64,000 bases of DNA from Lactococcus sp. S-13 (GCF_004210295.1 NZ_SDAK01000001.1:868001-932000); one strand, 5' to 3'; counted from the stretch's first letter, positions 20,891 to 30,865 are shown. Notes: generated by a model not told the origin, from the letters alone. Numbers and translations: made by a program.

Positions 20891-20976
20891 TTTGCTTAGT
20901 ATCCTATTTTTCTTTTTTGTATTTCTAAATTATAGCATAAAAGAACGAAGTGGTTTGCTATTTTTTTTCGGTTTGA

Positions 20977-21756
20977 TTAACTTTTGATGTATTTTTGAAT
21001 TTCAGAAATGAGGGTTTTCGGTGCTGTGAAAACCTTCTCTCGACAGTTAAACTGTGGTTTTTCTCCTGCTAAATTCAATGTAATATAACCGATTCTTTCA
21101 GCGATAATACTGCCCGCTGCATAATCCCAAGGCTGAAGATTGCTGAAATACGCTGTAATTTTTCCTTCTAAAAGTTGGGTATAACTGATTCCAGCGCTTC
21201 CTACAATACGCACACCAAGGGTATGGCTACTCAAATCTTGAAGGCCACCAGAATTGGTACGATACATATGGCTATTGACACCAAGTAAGCTATGTTTTAG
21301 TTTGTGTGGCTTGAATTCTAACTCTTTTTGGTTACAAAAGGCTTTGTGACTGTCGCACCAATAAAGTTTATCTTTCATCACATCAAGAATCAAACCAAAC
21401 TTACCCACGCCAAATTCATAATAGGCCAGCATTATCGCAAAATTATCTTTTTGAACAATGAAATTGGTCGTCCCGTCAATCGGATCAATTATCCACAGAT
21501 GAGGTAATTCTTTGCTAAATTTGATTTTTTCTTCATCTTCTTCAGCCAAAATCTTGTCATTTGGAAAATGATGAAAAATATTTTTGACTAATTTTTCTTG
21601 AACTTCGTGGTCAAAGTTAGTGACGAGGTCGTCATAACGCGTCTTTTCTGTGATTTCTACTGGTTCTGCCAAGTTTTCCTTGAGAAAATTTCCAGCATCA
21701 CGAACCCAATCTTTTGCTAATTCAAGCCTTCTGAGCACTGACAAATCGTTTTTCAC
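20977..21756 (-). CDS. inositol-monophosphatase-family phosphatase
   Basis: Metal-dependent sugar or nucleotide phosphatase of the IMPase/SuhB superfamily. It has the motif LAEEDEE, the metal-binding [12 protein letters not shown] and the C-terminal [14 protein letters not shown]. The open frame starts further upstream, but it would overlap the UPF0223 gene by 95 bases. AGGAGG lies nine bases before a GTG at 21756 ([17 protein letters not shown]), giving 259 residues and a 35-base overlap, which is the better start. It is co-transcribed with UPF0223, a common pairing in lactic acid bacteria. The true substrate is not known. Confidence 0.88.
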   Translation of the reverse strand: MKNDLSVLRRLELAKDWVRDAGNFLKENLAEPVEITEKTRYDDLVTNFDHEVQEKLVKNIFHHFPNDKILAEEDEEKIKFSKELPHLWIIDPIDGTTNFIVQKDNFAIMLAYYEFGVGKFGLILDVMKDKLYWCDSHKAFCNQKELEFKPHKLKHSLLGVNSHMYRTNSGGLQDLSSHTLGVRIVGSAGISYTQLLEGKITAYFSNLQPWDYAAGSIIAERIGYITLNLAGEKPQFNCREKVFTAPKTLISEIQKYIKS

Positions 21757-22003
21757 TGGCCTGTACCTCCTTGAGCGCACGGTAAAGTGAATAACCGCTA
21801 CTTGCTTCAAAGTCACGTCCTAATTGTTTTTCTTGCATTTTTGACGGTACTACTTTTTTGAAAGTGGCGTAGGCAGTTAGAAAAACTTCTTTTTCAACTT
21901 TACTTTCATAAAATTTTTCAACTTGACTGAAAAAAGAGAGTACTTCTGTCATTTCAGCAGTACTCCAGTTCAAATCAAGAGGATAAGTGTAATTTTCTTT
22001 CAT
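21722..22003 (-). CDS. UPF0223 family protein
   Basis: 93-residue soluble protein ([20 protein letters not shown], then [11 protein letters not shown]) of the UPF0223/YktA family, which has no assigned function. GAGGAAA precedes the ATG. It overlaps the downstream phosphatase gene by 35 bases, indicating translational coupling. Confidence 0.85.
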   Translation of the reverse strand: MKENYTYPLDLNWSTAEMTEVLSFFSQVEKFYESKVEKEVFLTAYATFKKVVPSKMQEKQLGRDFEASSGYSLYRALKEVQASEKRFVSAQKA

Positions 22004-22041
22004 TTTTCCTCAGTTTTTTATCTTTTGTCAGCACTTTTTTT

Positions 22042-22060
22042 ACTGACGGAAAATCCGTCA
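22042..22060. repeat. short CTGACGGA hairpin
   Basis: CTGACGGA and TCCGTCAG separated by three bases; a minimal version of the dispersed element, between the Spx-type gene and UPF0223. Confidence 0.6.
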
Positions 22061-22091
22061 GCATTTTTTCTGCTGCTTTTTTATTTTTATC

Positions 22092-22133
22092 AGAGATTTT
22101 GCTGACGAAAATTTACGTCAGTGATTTCTCTGG
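22092..22133. repeat. full copy of the CTGACG palindromic element
   Basis: AGAGATTTTGCTGACG (22092-22107), an 8-base loop, then CGTCAGTGATTTCTCT (22116-22131) and GG. It follows the Spx-type gene on its 3' side and may double as its terminator. Confidence 0.75.
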
Positions 22134-22139
22134 CAATTT

Positions 22140-22529
22140 TTAATATTCCATTGCGCTGAGCATCTCAGCACGGCGATATTCACGGGGCAAAAATGCGCGA
22201 ATTTCGTCCTCGTTAAAGCCAATCTGCAAATGCTTCGAATCTGTAATAATTGGACGGCGTAAAAGATTTGGAAATTCAGTAACGAGTTCAAGGAGCTCAT
22301 TGATGGTCAAGCTATCAACGTCCACAGCCAATTTTTGAAATACTTTTGACCGTGTCGAAATGATGTCTTCTGTTCCATTTTCAGTTTTTGTCAAAATATG
22401 ACGTAAATCAGCTGCTGTCATTGGTTGGGTCAAAATGTTGTGTTCTACAAAGGGCACTTTGTGGCTCTGCAACCACGCCCGCGCTTTTCGGCAACTTGTG
22501 CATGAAGGCGACAAATATAAATCGATCAC
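22140..22529 (-). CDS. Spx/ArsC-family redox regulator
   Basis: 129-residue Spx-type protein, which binds the RNA polymerase alpha subunit to redirect transcription in oxidative or envelope stress. The redox switch CxxC is at Cys10 and Cys13 (SPSCTSCRKA), exactly as in Spx, and the LRRPII motif is conserved. The open frame extends 12 codons further upstream, but AGGA lies nine bases before GTG 22529, which also places the CxxC at 10-13. Lactococci have several Spx paralogues with different roles (SpxA, SpxB/TrmA types); I cannot tell which this is. An extended -10 promoter is at 22613-22621. Confidence 0.85.
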   Translation of the reverse strand: MIDLYLSPSCTSCRKARAWLQSHKVPFVEHNILTQPMTAADLRHILTKTENGTEDIISTRSKVFQKLAVDVDSLTINELLELVTEFPNLLRRPIITDSKHLQIGFNEDEIRAFLPREYRRAEMLSAMEY

Positions 22530-22612
22530 AGTCTTATTTCCTATTCTTTTCAATTTTATCAGCAAAATTTGTCTGTCGTCTAACTGACGAAACTTATTTT
22601 ACCTCTGAAAAT

Positions 22613-22621
22613 ATTATACCA
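22613..22621 (-). promoter_or_regulatory. promoter of the Spx-type gene
   Basis: Extended -10 TGGTATAAT on the minus strand; a CTGACG half-repeat lies in its spacer region. Confidence 0.5.
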
Positions 22622-22679
22622 AAATTACTGACGCAAAAAAAGTGGGTATTTATTCATCAAATAATTTTCATGACAAAAA

Positions 22680-23204
22680 TTACTCGTTCATCTCCTCAAA
22701 AGTGTCTTGTAAGTCTTCAAAATCTAAGAAAAAAAGCTCATAAGTGGCTGTATTTCTCATTTTTTCCACCATATATTTTAATTTTGTCACATTTTCTTCA
22801 TCATAAAAAATAAAAGCACCTGCTGTATTTTCTAACAAGAAATCATTGTACTGACGAAATTGACTCGCATTTTCATAAGTTTCATAAGCATATTTAACAA
22901 AGTCTACCTCCTTGAAAGCCGCTAGTTTCAGCTGATTGGCTTCGTTCCAATTTTGCCCCTGCGTTTCAAAAGCAAAAATTGTACCAATTTTAAATTCATA
23001 GTCTTTTTGCAATGTTTTGGCTACCTCTAACGCCCAATATTCAAAGCCAAGATTACCTGTGAAAATCAACCACTCAACCCCTTCTTCTAAGAAACCAATC
23101 AGTCGATTTTTGACCGCTTTTTTGATAACCGAAACTTTCAAGTCTTTTTCATCAAAAATGCCTAAATCAAAGCTCGTATAACCCATGATAAGCAGTGAAT
23201 TCAT
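22680..23204 (-). CDS. ypsA: YpsA-like SLOG-domain protein (DUF1273)
   Basis: 174-residue cytoplasmic protein. SLLIMGYTSFDLGIFDEKDL and LEEGVEWLIFTGNLGFEYWA belong to the Rossmann-like SLOG superfamily, thought to bind nucleotides or nucleotide-like ligands. B. subtilis YpsA affects cell division. The start is ATG 23204, seven bases after AAGGGG; earlier in-frame residues look like promoter DNA. It is divergent from recU across 79 bases, the conserved Firmicute arrangement. Confidence 0.85.
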   Translation of the reverse strand: MNSLLIMGYTSFDLGIFDEKDLKVSVIKKAVKNRLIGFLEEGVEWLIFTGNLGFEYWALEVAKTLQKDYEFKIGTIFAFETQGQNWNEANQLKLAAFKEVDFVKYAYETYENASQFRQYNDFLLENTAGAFIFYDEENVTKLKYMVEKMRNTATYELFFLDFEDLQDTFEEMNE

Positions 23205-23232
23205 AAAAATTTTCCCCTTATAAAAAATATGA

Positions 23233-23238
23233 TATAAT
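23233..23238 (+). promoter_or_regulatory. -10 of the recU promoter in the ypsA/recU intergenic region
   Basis: TATAAT at 23233-23238 within an A/T-rich near-palindrome that probably also serves ypsA on the other strand. Confidence 0.45.
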
Positions 23239-23283
23239 AATATTATATAACTATCTGAAAAGTTAATAAAGGGACAAGAAAAA

Positions 23284-23931
23284 ATGGTCAATTACCCTAA
23301 TGGAAGAAGTCATCCTTATCTCACTTCTTCTCAACAAAATTTGCTGCCACAAAAGGCAACTCCACTAAAAACGGGCAGCAGCACCAAAAGTGCTGCTGTA
23401 TTTGGAAAACGGGGCATGAATTTTGAAGAAGAAATCAACGCTACAAATGACTACTATCTTTCGCACGGTTTGGCTGTCGTTCATAAAAAACCGACACCAA
23501 TTCAGATTGTCAGAGTAGATTATCCCAAACGAAGTCGGGCAAAAATTACCGAAGCTTACTTTAGACAGGCTTCAACGACCGACTATTCAGGTGTTTATCA
23601 AGGACGTTACATTGACTTTGAAGCTAAAGAAACACAGCAAAAAACGTCATTCCCCTTGAAAAATTTTCATGAACATCAAATTGTTCACATGACAAATGTC
23701 CTTGCACAAGCCGGCATCGCATTTGTCCTTTTACATTTTGCAGCTTTGAATGAAACTTATCTTCTTCCTGCCTCTTCTCTCATTCATTTTTATCGAGAAA
23801 AGCAAGGGCTAAAGTCCATCCCACTCAGCTACATTCGTGAAAAAGGTTATAAAATAGAAACCAATCAAATTCCCAGAATACCTTATCTGGAGATTGTAAA
23901 AAAACTTTGTGAGGTACATCAAAATTTCTAA
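23284..23931 (+). CDS. recU: Holliday junction resolvase RecU
   Basis: 215-residue homodimeric endonuclease that cuts four-way junctions in recombination and chromosome segregation. The family core is visible: [29 protein letters not shown], then [19 protein letters not shown] with the acidic metal-binding residues. An N-terminal arm of about 38 residues precedes the core. It overlaps pbp1A by 23 bases; the recU-pbp1A pair is conserved from Bacillus to streptococci. Confidence 0.95.
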   Translation: MVNYPNGRSHPYLTSSQQNLLPQKATPLKTGSSTKSAAVFGKRGMNFEEEINATNDYYLSHGLAVVHKKPTPIQIVRVDYPKRSRAKITEAYFRQASTTDYSGVYQGRYIDFEAKETQQKTSFPLKNFHEHQIVHMTNVLAQAGIAFVLLHFAALNETYLLPASSLIHFYREKQGLKSIPLSYIREKGYKIETNQIPRIPYLEIVKKLCEVHQNF

Positions 23932-26029
23932 GAAATCTAAGAATACAAAAAAGGTAACCCAAAGCAAGAAAATGAAACGACATTCGGCTAAATCTCGTTT
24001 ATGGACTGCTGTAAAATTGCTCCTAATCTTCATTTTTTCAGCTATCATTTTAGTTCTTGCTGCGGGAGGCGCTGTCTTTGTTTACCATGCTAAAGATGCT
24101 CCAAAATTAGAACTAACGAAACTACAGTCCCTTCCTTCACCAAAGGTCTATGCAGCAAACGATCAGTTGGTTGCAACCTTGGGTTCAGAGCAGCGTAATC
24201 TTGTTCAAACGAATAATATTCCCGTGATGTTGGTTAACGCCGTCACTTCTATCGAAGACCATCGCTTTTTCAATACTCGCGGAATTGACCCGATTCGGAT
24301 TGCTGGCGCATTTCTCAATAATGTCAAAGGGGGATCACTCAACGGTGGTTCAACCCTTGATATGCAGTTAATCAAACTGTCATTCTTTTCAACTGATAAG
24401 ACAGACCAAACCTTAAGCGTTAAAATTCAAGAAGCGTGGATGGCGCTACAATTGGACCAAAAATGGACCAAAGAACAAATTTTCACCGCTTATGTCAACA
24501 AAGTCAATATGGCAAATGGTTACTATGGTATGGGAACAGCTGCCCAAGCTTATTATGGAAAGAATTTAACAGAACTTTCCATTGCTCAACTGGCTTTACT
24601 CGCTGGAATGCCTCAAGCACCTAATACTTACAACCCTTACACCAACCCAACTTCAGCAAAATGGCGACGGGATATGGTCATTAACGCCATGTTCCGCTAT
24701 GGCAAAATCACAGCAGCCGAACAAAAAGCGGCGCTTGATACTCCGATTGAAGACGGGCTTCAACCTTTGCAACAAAGTGCCAATATTCCAGCCTACGCCG
24801 ACAACTTCCTCAAGGAAGCTTTAGCTCAAGCTCAAACGATTGCTGGCGAAGATATTTTAACGCAAGGGGTGAAAATCTATACAACTTTAGATCCTGCAGC
24901 GCAACAAAACCTTTACAACATCATCAATACAAATGATTATGTGACTTATCCTGATGATTCACTACAAGTTGCTTCAACGGTCGTCAACGTTCAAACGGGA
25001 GCAGTTGTCGCTCAAGTTGGTGGACGAAATCAACCGGCTGATGTTACCTTCGGGACTAATCAAGCGGTTCAAACTGACCGCGACTGGGGTTCAACGATGA
25101 AGCCAATCGTCGATTATGCTCCTGCTTTTGAAAATAACATCTATACTTCAACTAACAATACAATAACAGATCTACCAACTACCTATCCAGACGGAACACC
25201 ACTGAAAAACTGGGACAACAACTATATGGGCGCAATGACTGTAAAAAATGCCCTTCAATTATCACGTAACATTCCAGCAGTGAAAACTTTGATTAGTGTT
25301 GGACTTCAAAATTCAAGTAAATTTGCAAATGGCTTGGGAATCGACCTTGGTGATGAGCAATATTCCAACGCCATTTCTAGCTACCCGACTATTCCAGCCG
25401 AAGATCAAGATAAAAATACTGGAAATAAATACGGAGCTAGCTCAGAAAAAATGGCTGCAGCCTATGCTGCTTTCTCCAACAATGGTATCTATACCAAGCC
25501 TTACTATGTTTCTAAGCTTGTTTATCCTGACGGTCGCGTCGTAGAGTATAAGCCCCAACGTTCACAAGCAATGCAAGCTTCAACAGCTTATATCATGACT
25601 GATATCCTTCAAGGAGTGTTGACCTTGCCCCTATCACAATCGGTTGGCTCTTACGCCGCTGTCCCTGGTTTACCTGCTGCTGGTAAAACGGGAACTTCTA
25701 ATTATACTGATGCTGAAATGGATCAAATTACAGAAGAATATGGTAATTTGCCAGGCATGGTCTCACCAGACGAAAATTTCGTTGGTTATACGCCAAATTA
25801 TTCAATGGCTGTTTGGACAGGTTATACGAAGCGGATGACACCAATCTACGGCACCAGCACTCGGATTGCTACTAAAGTCTTTTCATCCATGATGTCTCAA
25901 TTTTATCCTGATCCTTCAACTGTGAAACCTTGGTCTATGCCAACAGGTTTGACTCAACAAGGAACGGCTTTGGTTAAGACGGACAGCTCTGGTCAAACGA
26001 TTACTCCATCTTCAGCAAATGGTGGTTGA
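23909..26029 (+). CDS. pbp1A: bifunctional penicillin-binding protein 1A
   Basis: Class A PBP that polymerises glycan strands and cross-links peptides at the outer membrane face. The order is a basic cytoplasmic tail, a membrane helix ([20 protein letters not shown]), a GT51 transglycosylase domain ([19 protein letters not shown], then [12 protein letters not shown]), and a transpeptidase domain with GSTMKP (active Ser), SRN and KTGTS. A short Ser/Thr tail follows. The start is uncertain: GTG 23909 overlaps recU; ATG 23972 has no close ribosome site. It runs into the metallo-hydrolase gene with one base between. Confidence 0.93.
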   Translation: MRYIKISKKSKNTKKVTQSKKMKRHSAKSRLWTAVKLLLIFIFSAIILVLAAGGAVFVYHAKDAPKLELTKLQSLPSPKVYAANDQLVATLGSEQRNLVQTNNIPVMLVNAVTSIEDHRFFNTRGIDPIRIAGAFLNNVKGGSLNGGSTLDMQLIKLSFFSTDKTDQTLSVKIQEAWMALQLDQKWTKEQIFTAYVNKVNMANGYYGMGTAAQAYYGKNLTELSIAQLALLAGMPQAPNTYNPYTNPTSAKWRRDMVINAMFRYGKITAAEQKAALDTPIEDGLQPLQQSANIPAYADNFLKEALAQAQTIAGEDILTQGVKIYTTLDPAAQQNLYNIINTNDYVTYPDDSLQVASTVVNVQTGAVVAQVGGRNQPADVTFGTNQAVQTDRDWGSTMKPIVDYAPAFENNIYTSTNNTITDLPTTYPDGTPLKNWDNNYMGAMTVKNALQLSRNIPAVKTLISVGLQNSSKFANGLGIDLGDEQYSNAISSYPTIPAEDQDKNTGNKYGASSEKMAAAYAAFSNNGIYTKPYYVSKLVYPDGRVVEYKPQRSQAMQASTAYIMTDILQGVLTLPLSQSVGSYAAVPGLPAAGKTGTSNYTDAEMDQITEEYGNLPGMVSPDENFVGYTPNYSMAVWTGYTKRMTPIYGTSTRIATKVFSSMMSQFYPDPSTVKPWSMPTGLTQQGTALVKTDSSGQTITPSSANGG

Positions 26030-26030
26030 G

Positions 26031-26660
26031 ATGAAAATTGAAAAAATAACAAATCAAATTGCTCAGGAGAATACTTATCTCCTGAGTAATTCGTCTTTTT
26101 GCCTGATTATTGATCCAGGAAGCGAGCCCGCTGTCCTTCTGGAGGCTATTGAGCGCTTGAATAAGCCTTTGTGTGCCATTTTGTTGACTCATGCTCACTT
26201 TGATCACATCATGGGCTTAGAAGCGCTAAAAAAGGCCTTCCCTGCTGCCCCGGTTTATGTAAATGAGCTTGAAAAAGAGTGGTTATCAACTCCTGAGCTG
26301 AATGCATCTTTATTGCTTCTTGGCAAGCCAGTCACAGCACCGGCTACTAATTACTTTTATGAAATGGGGAAAACTTACGATTTGGGCGGGTTTAAATTTT
26401 CTGTTCTTGCAACGCCTGGTCACTCGATTGGCGGGGTGAGCTTATGTTTTGCTCAATCTGAGGGGACTTATGTTTTTACGGGGGATGCGCTTTTCAAAAA
26501 TACGATTGGACGTTGGGATTTACCAACGGGAAATCACGAACAATTGCTCCAATCTATCCGCCAACAACTGTTTAGCTTGCCTGATGAATTTCAGATTTTC
26601 CCTGGACATGGGCCAAGTAGCACGATTGGTGCTGAAAAAAGAACAAATCCATTTTTCTGA
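26031..26660 (+). CDS. metallo-beta-lactamase-fold hydrolase
   Basis: 209-residue cytoplasmic hydrolase of the glyoxalase II/YcbL type. The two-zinc motif THAHFDH is near residue 60, followed by ATPGHSIGG, FTGDALF and FPGHGPSS, which supply the remaining metal ligands. The likely substrate is a thioester such as S-lactoylglutathione or a related compound; in a lactococcus this is uncertain. It starts one base after the pbp1A stop, so it is in that operon. Confidence 0.88.
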   Translation: MKIEKITNQIAQENTYLLSNSSFCLIIDPGSEPAVLLEAIERLNKPLCAILLTHAHFDHIMGLEALKKAFPAAPVYVNELEKEWLSTPELNASLLLLGKPVTAPATNYFYEMGKTYDLGGFKFSVLATPGHSIGGVSLCFAQSEGTYVFTGDALFKNTIGRWDLPTGNHEQLLQSIRQQLFSLPDEFQIFPGHGPSSTIGAEKRTNPFF

Positions 26661-26662
26661 TA

Positions 26663-26696
26663 AAAAAAATTACTGACTTATGTCAGTAATTTTTTT
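26663..26696. terminator. bidirectional terminator between the hydrolase and acmD
   Basis: AAAAAAATTACTGAC and GTCAGTAATTTTTTT are perfect 15-base arms with a 4-base loop. It serves the two convergent genes. Confidence 0.9.
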
Positions 26697-26701
26697 ATTG
26701 T

Positions 26702-27787
26702 TTAAAGTTGGATGGTTTGACCTGGATGAATGACTTGACTTACGCCAAAACCATTGATGGCGGCTAGTTGATCGGCGGTCATCCCGTTAGCTGTCGCAAT
26801 TGAGTAAAGGCTGTCGCCGTTTTGAACAGTGTAAGTCCCTGCTGAGCTGGTTGTACTTGCGTTTGAATTGCTTGAAGCACTAATTTGTAGATTTTGCCCA
26901 ACTTGCAATAAAGAATTTAAATCTGAGATGCCATTAGCGGCAAGAAGTGACTTGACACTAACTCCAAAATGTTCAGCAATTGAATAAAAGCTATCGCCAG
27001 CTTGGACAGTGTAAGAATTTCCTGCAGAACTGCTGCTTGTTGTAGTGGTCGTGGTTAAATTGCTACTGTTTGAACCTGAGACTTGCAAATTTTGACCGAC
27101 ATGAATAGCATTTGCATCGCTCAAGCCATTGAGTGACACAAGTGCTGAAACACTTGTTCCATATTGAGCTGCAATTGCCGAAAGTGAATCGCCTTCTTTA
27201 ACAGTATAAGTTCCTGTTGAGCTACTGCTGCTTGTCGTTGTAGTTGTGGTCGTTGTAGTGGAAACGGCAGCCCCTTGGTCATAAGCGCTCAAACCAAGTT
27301 CATAAATAATACTGTTTAATTTTGCAGCGTAGCCTGGATCGGTTGCATAACGTCCTTGCAGCCAAGCTGTGGCATCAAGATAAGAACTGGTATTTTCTCG
27401 CCAAGCTCCTGAGTAATAAGATGAGCCGCGCAAAAGTTGAGCTTGAGCTAGACAAGCTTCATAGACTGAGCCATAGGCTTGAAAGGGTTCAACGACATTG
27501 GTCATCACTCCATCAAGATATTCTTGAGTTGGGAGATATACAGGTGTTCCTGAGCTGTATTTAACGCCAAAGATATTATTATAATTGCTCGCAAGTGCGC
27601 TTTGGCCGCCGCTAGACTCTAAAATTCCCTGAGCAATCATGACCGACGGATAAAGACCGTAATCATTGGCAACAGGGACAGCAGCATTGATAATTTCTTG
27701 AACTGATGAAGCTTGGGCTGTGATTCCTCCTAAGCTTGCGAGAGCGACAATGGACGCTCCTAGGGCAAATTTATGTTTAGCTTTCAT
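26702..27787 (-). CDS. acmD: N-acetylglucosaminidase with three LysM domains (AcmD-like)
   Basis: Secreted autolysin. The signal peptide ends near residue 26 (ASIVALASLGGITAQASS), followed by a GH73 glucosaminidase domain (GLYPSVMIAQGILESSGGQS, NNIFGVK; residues about 30-170). A Thr/Ser linker then leads to three LysM domains (YTVKEGDSLSAIAAQYG, YTVQAGDSFYSIAEHFG, YTVQNGDSLYSIATANG). The wall-binding part is poor in Lys/Arg. Length (361), three LysM and low charge match lactococcal AcmD better than AcmA (437 residues). Its neighbour cysK is divergent. A promoter with -10 TATACT lies at 27869-27896. Confidence 0.85.
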   Translation of the reverse strand: MKAKHKFALGASIVALASLGGITAQASSVQEIINAAVPVANDYGLYPSVMIAQGILESSGGQSALASNYNNIFGVKYSSGTPVYLPTQEYLDGVMTNVVEPFQAYGSVYEACLAQAQLLRGSSYYSGAWRENTSSYLDATAWLQGRYATDPGYAAKLNSIIYELGLSAYDQGAAVSTTTTTTTTTSSSSSTGTYTVKEGDSLSAIAAQYGTSVSALVSLNGLSDANAIHVGQNLQVSGSNSSNLTTTTTTSSSSAGNSYTVQAGDSFYSIAEHFGVSVKSLLAANGISDLNSLLQVGQNLQISASSNSNASTTSSAGTYTVQNGDSLYSIATANGMTADQLAAINGFGVSQVIHPGQTIQL

Positions 27788-27868
27788 TAAAAATTCCTCT
27801 TTTTTTGGGGTAAAGTCGTGTGACTTGAAATAAATTAGTGCAAGCCATGTTTTTTGTGATTATTATTA

Positions 27869-27896
27869 GTATAAAAATTTTTTGATGAAATGTAAA
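27869..27896 (-). promoter_or_regulatory. acmD promoter
   Basis: -35 TTTACA (27891-27896 complement), 16-base spacer, -10 TATACT (27869-27874 complement). The -10 overlaps a TATAAAAATTTTTT repeat. Confidence 0.6.
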
Positions 27897-27942
27897 GCGT
27901 TTTATGTCTTTTTTAGGCTTCCTGTTGTTATAAAAATTTTTT
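27870..27942. repeat. direct repeat TATAAAAATTTTTT between acmD and cysK
   Basis: Identical 14-base copies at 27870-27883 and 27929-27942 (59 bases apart). One overlaps the acmD -10, the other lies about 48 bases upstream of the cysK -10; possible shared regulator sites. Confidence 0.5.
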
Positions 27943-27965
27943 AGGTCAATGATAGGGCATATTTA

Positions 27966-27995
27966 TAGACAAATTTTAGTTTTTCATTTTATAAT
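27966..27995 (+). promoter_or_regulatory. cysK promoter
   Basis: -35 TAGACA (27966-27971), 18-base spacer, -10 TATAAT (27990-27995), 29 bases before the start codon. Confidence 0.65.
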
Positions 27996-28023
27996 GGAGA
28001 GAGAATAAAGTGAGGTATTTGAA

Positions 28024-28956
28024 ATGGCTAAGATTTATGAAAACATTACGGAATTAATCGGACAAACCCCTATCGTTAAATTGCAACACGTTCCAGAAGA
28101 CAGCGCCGATGTGTATGTCAAATTGGAAGCTTTCAATCCTGGTGGCTCGGTTAAAGACCGGATTGCGCTGGCTATGATTCGTGCTGCTGAGGCTGATGGC
28201 CGCTTGCAAGCTGGTGGGACAATTGTTGAGCCAACTTCTGGAAATACAGGCATCGGACTTGCTTTTGTGGGTTCTGCCTTGGGTTACAAGGTGGTTATTG
28301 TAATGCCTGAATCGTTCTCAATTGAACGTCGTAAATTGATTCAAGCTTATGGTGCTGAATTGGTCTTGACTCCGGCGGCTGAGGGAATGAAAGGAGCAAT
28401 TGCCAAAGCAGAAGCTTTACGTGATGAAAAAGGTTATTTCCTTGCTATGCAATTTGAAAATCCAGCAAATCCAGAAATTCACGAAAAAACAACCGGTGCT
28501 GAAATTATTGAGGCTTTTGGCCCAACAGGACTTGACGCTTTCGTGGCTGGTGCGGGTACAGGGGGAACAATTACAGGGGTTTCTCATGCGCTCAAAAAAG
28601 TTAATTCAGCGGTCAAAACTTACGTTGTTGAAGCTGATGAATCTGCGATTCTCTCTGGTGAAGCTGCTGGCCCGCACAAAATTCAAGGGATTTCTGCAGG
28701 TTTTATTCCGGGAAATTTGGACACTGAGGCTTACGACGAAGTGATTCGGGTCAAAGGTGATGATGCGATTTTGACTGCTCGCCATATTGGTGGAAAAGAA
28801 GGCTTCTTGGTTGGTATTTCCTCTGGTGCTGCGATTTATGCGGCCTTGCAAGTGGCGAAAAAACTGGGCAAGGGCAAAAAAGTACTGGCACTGGCGGCAG
28901 ATAATGGGGAACGCTATTTATCAACTGTTTTGTATGATTTTGAGAGCGAAAAATAA
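28024..28956 (+). CDS. cysK: cysteine synthase (O-acetylserine sulfhydrylase)
   Basis: PLP enzyme making cysteine from O-acetylserine and sulfide. The 310 residues show the PLP lysine in [11 protein letters not shown], the substrate loop [14 protein letters not shown], the phosphate-binding loop [10 protein letters not shown] and GISSGAA. GAGG lies eight bases before the ATG. In lactococci such genes are activated by LysR-type CmbR; the TATAAAAATTTTTT copy upstream is a candidate site, unproven. Transcribed alone. Confidence 0.95.
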   Translation: MAKIYENITELIGQTPIVKLQHVPEDSADVYVKLEAFNPGGSVKDRIALAMIRAAEADGRLQAGGTIVEPTSGNTGIGLAFVGSALGYKVVIVMPESFSIERRKLIQAYGAELVLTPAAEGMKGAIAKAEALRDEKGYFLAMQFENPANPEIHEKTTGAEIIEAFGPTGLDAFVAGAGTGGTITGVSHALKKVNSAVKTYVVEADESAILSGEAAGPHKIQGISAGFIPGNLDTEAYDEVIRVKGDDAILTARHIGGKEGFLVGISSGAAIYAALQVAKKLGKGKKVLALAADNGERYLSTVLYDFESEK

Positions 28957-28967
28957 GAAATTTAGCT

Positions 28968-29085
28968 AGAGAATTTACTGACGGATGTTCAATTGATGAG
29001 AGAATTTACTGACGAAAATAAATTTGGCTTAGAAAAATCGCTGACGGATTTTAGTTAGTGATTTTTTGTAGAGAATTTACTGACG
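28968..29085. repeat. cluster of four CTGACG repeat halves
   Basis: AGAGAATTTACTGACG occurs exactly at 28968-28983, 28999-29014 and 29070-29085, with a variant at 29031-29046, all in one orientation. It fills the gap between cysK and the peptide-binding protein gene. The variant contributes no clear terminator. Confidence 0.8.
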
Positions 29086-29133
29086 GATTTGTTTTTTCTG
29101 AAATTTTTGTGTGAAAATTCACGTATTATTTCT

Positions 29134-29162
29134 TTTCAATTTCCTAAATTTTCTGCTAGAAT
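29134..29162 (+). promoter_or_regulatory. promoter of the peptide-binding lipoprotein gene
   Basis: -35 TTTCAA (29134-29139), 17-base spacer ending in TGC, -10 TAGAAT (29157-29162). Confidence 0.5.
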
Positions 29163-29203
29163 CGTAACCGATAACAAATCAATATTTTAGAAAGATTGAT
29201 AAA

Positions 29204-30850
29204 ATGAATAAATTAAAAATTGCTACTCTTGCTGGGCTCTCCCTGTCCGCTACTGTTTTGCTGACGGCTTGTGCAAGCTCTGGGACAAGTTCTTCAAGTT
29301 CACGCAATATTCAATATAGCTTGAACTCCGACGTCTTGACTTTAGACTCAAGCCTTGCCGCCGATGTCAATTCGATTGACACCTTACTCAATGTCCAAGC
29401 TGGACTGGTGCGCTTTGACAAAAATGCTCAAGTCGTCAATGACCTTGCCAAATCAATTGATATTTCTAAAGATGGTTTGACTTATACGGTTCAATTGCGC
29501 GACGGATTGAAATGGTCCAATGGCGACAGCTTGACGGCTAAAGATTTCGTTTACGGCTGGCAACGGACAGTTGATCCAAAAACTGGCTCACAATACGCCT
29601 CATTCTTGGCTCCAGTCAAAAATGCCACCGAGATCATAGCTGGCAAAAAACCACTTTCTGACTTGGGAATCAAAGCTATCAATGCTCACAAACTCGTCAT
29701 TACTCTTGCGGCACCGACGCCATATTTCGAAAAATTGATGACGGTGCAAGCTTACTATCCTCTCAACCAAAAATTTGTTGAAAAATATGGTAAAGCTTAT
29801 GGAACAAACTCTGACAAGACACTTTATAACGGAGCTTTCATTTTTGCTAAGGGTTCTAAAGGCTGGACAGGTTCAAATAAAACTTTCAGCTTAGTCAAAA
29901 ATCCGAATTTTTATGACGCCAAAAATGTCAAAGCCAAAGGGATTACTTATCAAGTCATCACGGAGAATAACACCGCCGCACAACTTTACAAGCAAGGTAA
30001 GCTGGATATGGCCATTCTTGACACCCCTCAACTGGTCTCAACTTACAAATCTACCAAAGGCTATAAAATCCTTCCTGCCCCCCGTGTGGACGTTCTGGAA
30101 TACAATCAATCTGGCAAAGTCCCTGCATTGAATAATCTCAAAATCCGCCAAGCACTCAATCTGGCAACCAATCGCAAAGGTTTGCTGGAAACGGCAGCCC
30201 CTTATTTCACAGTAGCCAATACGGTCACACCAAGTGGTTTAGATAAGGCTCCAAATGGCGAAGATTTTGCTAAATATGCTGCGCAACCTTATGCTTTTGA
30301 TGCAAAAAATGCAGCTGAATTATTCAAAGAAGGATTAAAAGAGATTGGTAAAACATCCCTGACTTTGACCCTTGAAGGCGATAGCGACGACACTTATCAC
30401 AAGACAGCTGTAAATTATTTGACAGCTAGCTTGTCTAAAAACTTGCCCGGCTTGACTGTCAAGGAAAATCTTGTCCCTAAAGCACAACGGCTCAAAGATG
30501 CACAAAACAACAACTTTGAAATCATCTTGTCCAGCTGGGGTGCAGATTACAACGAGCCATCCGATTTCTTGATGAACTTTATTACGGGCAGCCCCCTCAA
30601 TAACGGTCGTATCAGTAACGCCGCCTACGACAAAGCCTATCAAGCTGCAACGACCATGCCTGATATCATGAATGATGAAAAGCGCTACGCCGACTACAAA
30701 GAAGCTGAAAGCCAGCTCTACCAAGCCGCTAATCTCAATCCGCTGGACACTCAAGCCAAACCCGTCCTCCTTAATCCAGAGCTCAAAGGCGTTTCTGAAT
30801 ATAATTCTGCCATGCTCTATGACTTGCGCTACGCACAATTTGTGAAATAA
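29204..30850 (+). CDS. oligopeptide-binding lipoprotein (OppA/DppA family)
   Basis: 548-residue extracellular solute-binding protein of family 5. The lipobox LLTACASS puts the lipidated Cys at residue 23. Family segments include LRDGLKWSNGDSLTAKDFVY, ITLAAPTPYFEKLM, and the C-terminal EIILSSWGADYNEPSDFLMN. It delivers peptides to an ABC importer, but no permease or ATPase genes are adjacent, so it is an orphan that must borrow a transporter encoded elsewhere. In lactococci several such proteins (OppA, OptS/OptA) exist; I cannot assign which. Confidence 0.88.
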   Translation: MNKLKIATLAGLSLSATVLLTACASSGTSSSSSRNIQYSLNSDVLTLDSSLAADVNSIDTLLNVQAGLVRFDKNAQVVNDLAKSIDISKDGLTYTVQLRDGLKWSNGDSLTAKDFVYGWQRTVDPKTGSQYASFLAPVKNATEIIAGKKPLSDLGIKAINAHKLVITLAAPTPYFEKLMTVQAYYPLNQKFVEKYGKAYGTNSDKTLYNGAFIFAKGSKGWTGSNKTFSLVKNPNFYDAKNVKAKGITYQVITENNTAAQLYKQGKLDMAILDTPQLVSTYKSTKGYKILPAPRVDVLEYNQSGKVPALNNLKIRQALNLATNRKGLLETAAPYFTVANTVTPSGLDKAPNGEDFAKYAAQPYAFDAKNAAELFKEGLKEIGKTSLTLTLEGDSDDTYHKTAVNYLTASLSKNLPGLTVKENLVPKAQRLKDAQNNNFEIILSSWGADYNEPSDFLMNFITGSPLNNGRISNAAYDKAYQAATTMPDIMNDEKRYADYKEAESQLYQAANLNPLDTQAKPVLLNPELKGVSEYNSAMLYDLRYAQFVK

Positions 30851-30865
30851 AATCTTTTAGATACG

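Noticed and set aside
21757-21816. Longer N-terminus of the phosphatase gene (ATG 21816)
   Set aside because: It would overlap UPF0223 by 95 bases and ignores the strong AGGAGG in front of GTG 21756.
28968-29085. CRISPR array behind cysK
   Set aside because: Repeats are 16 bases with unequal, short spacing and belong to the dispersed CTGACG family; no cas genes.
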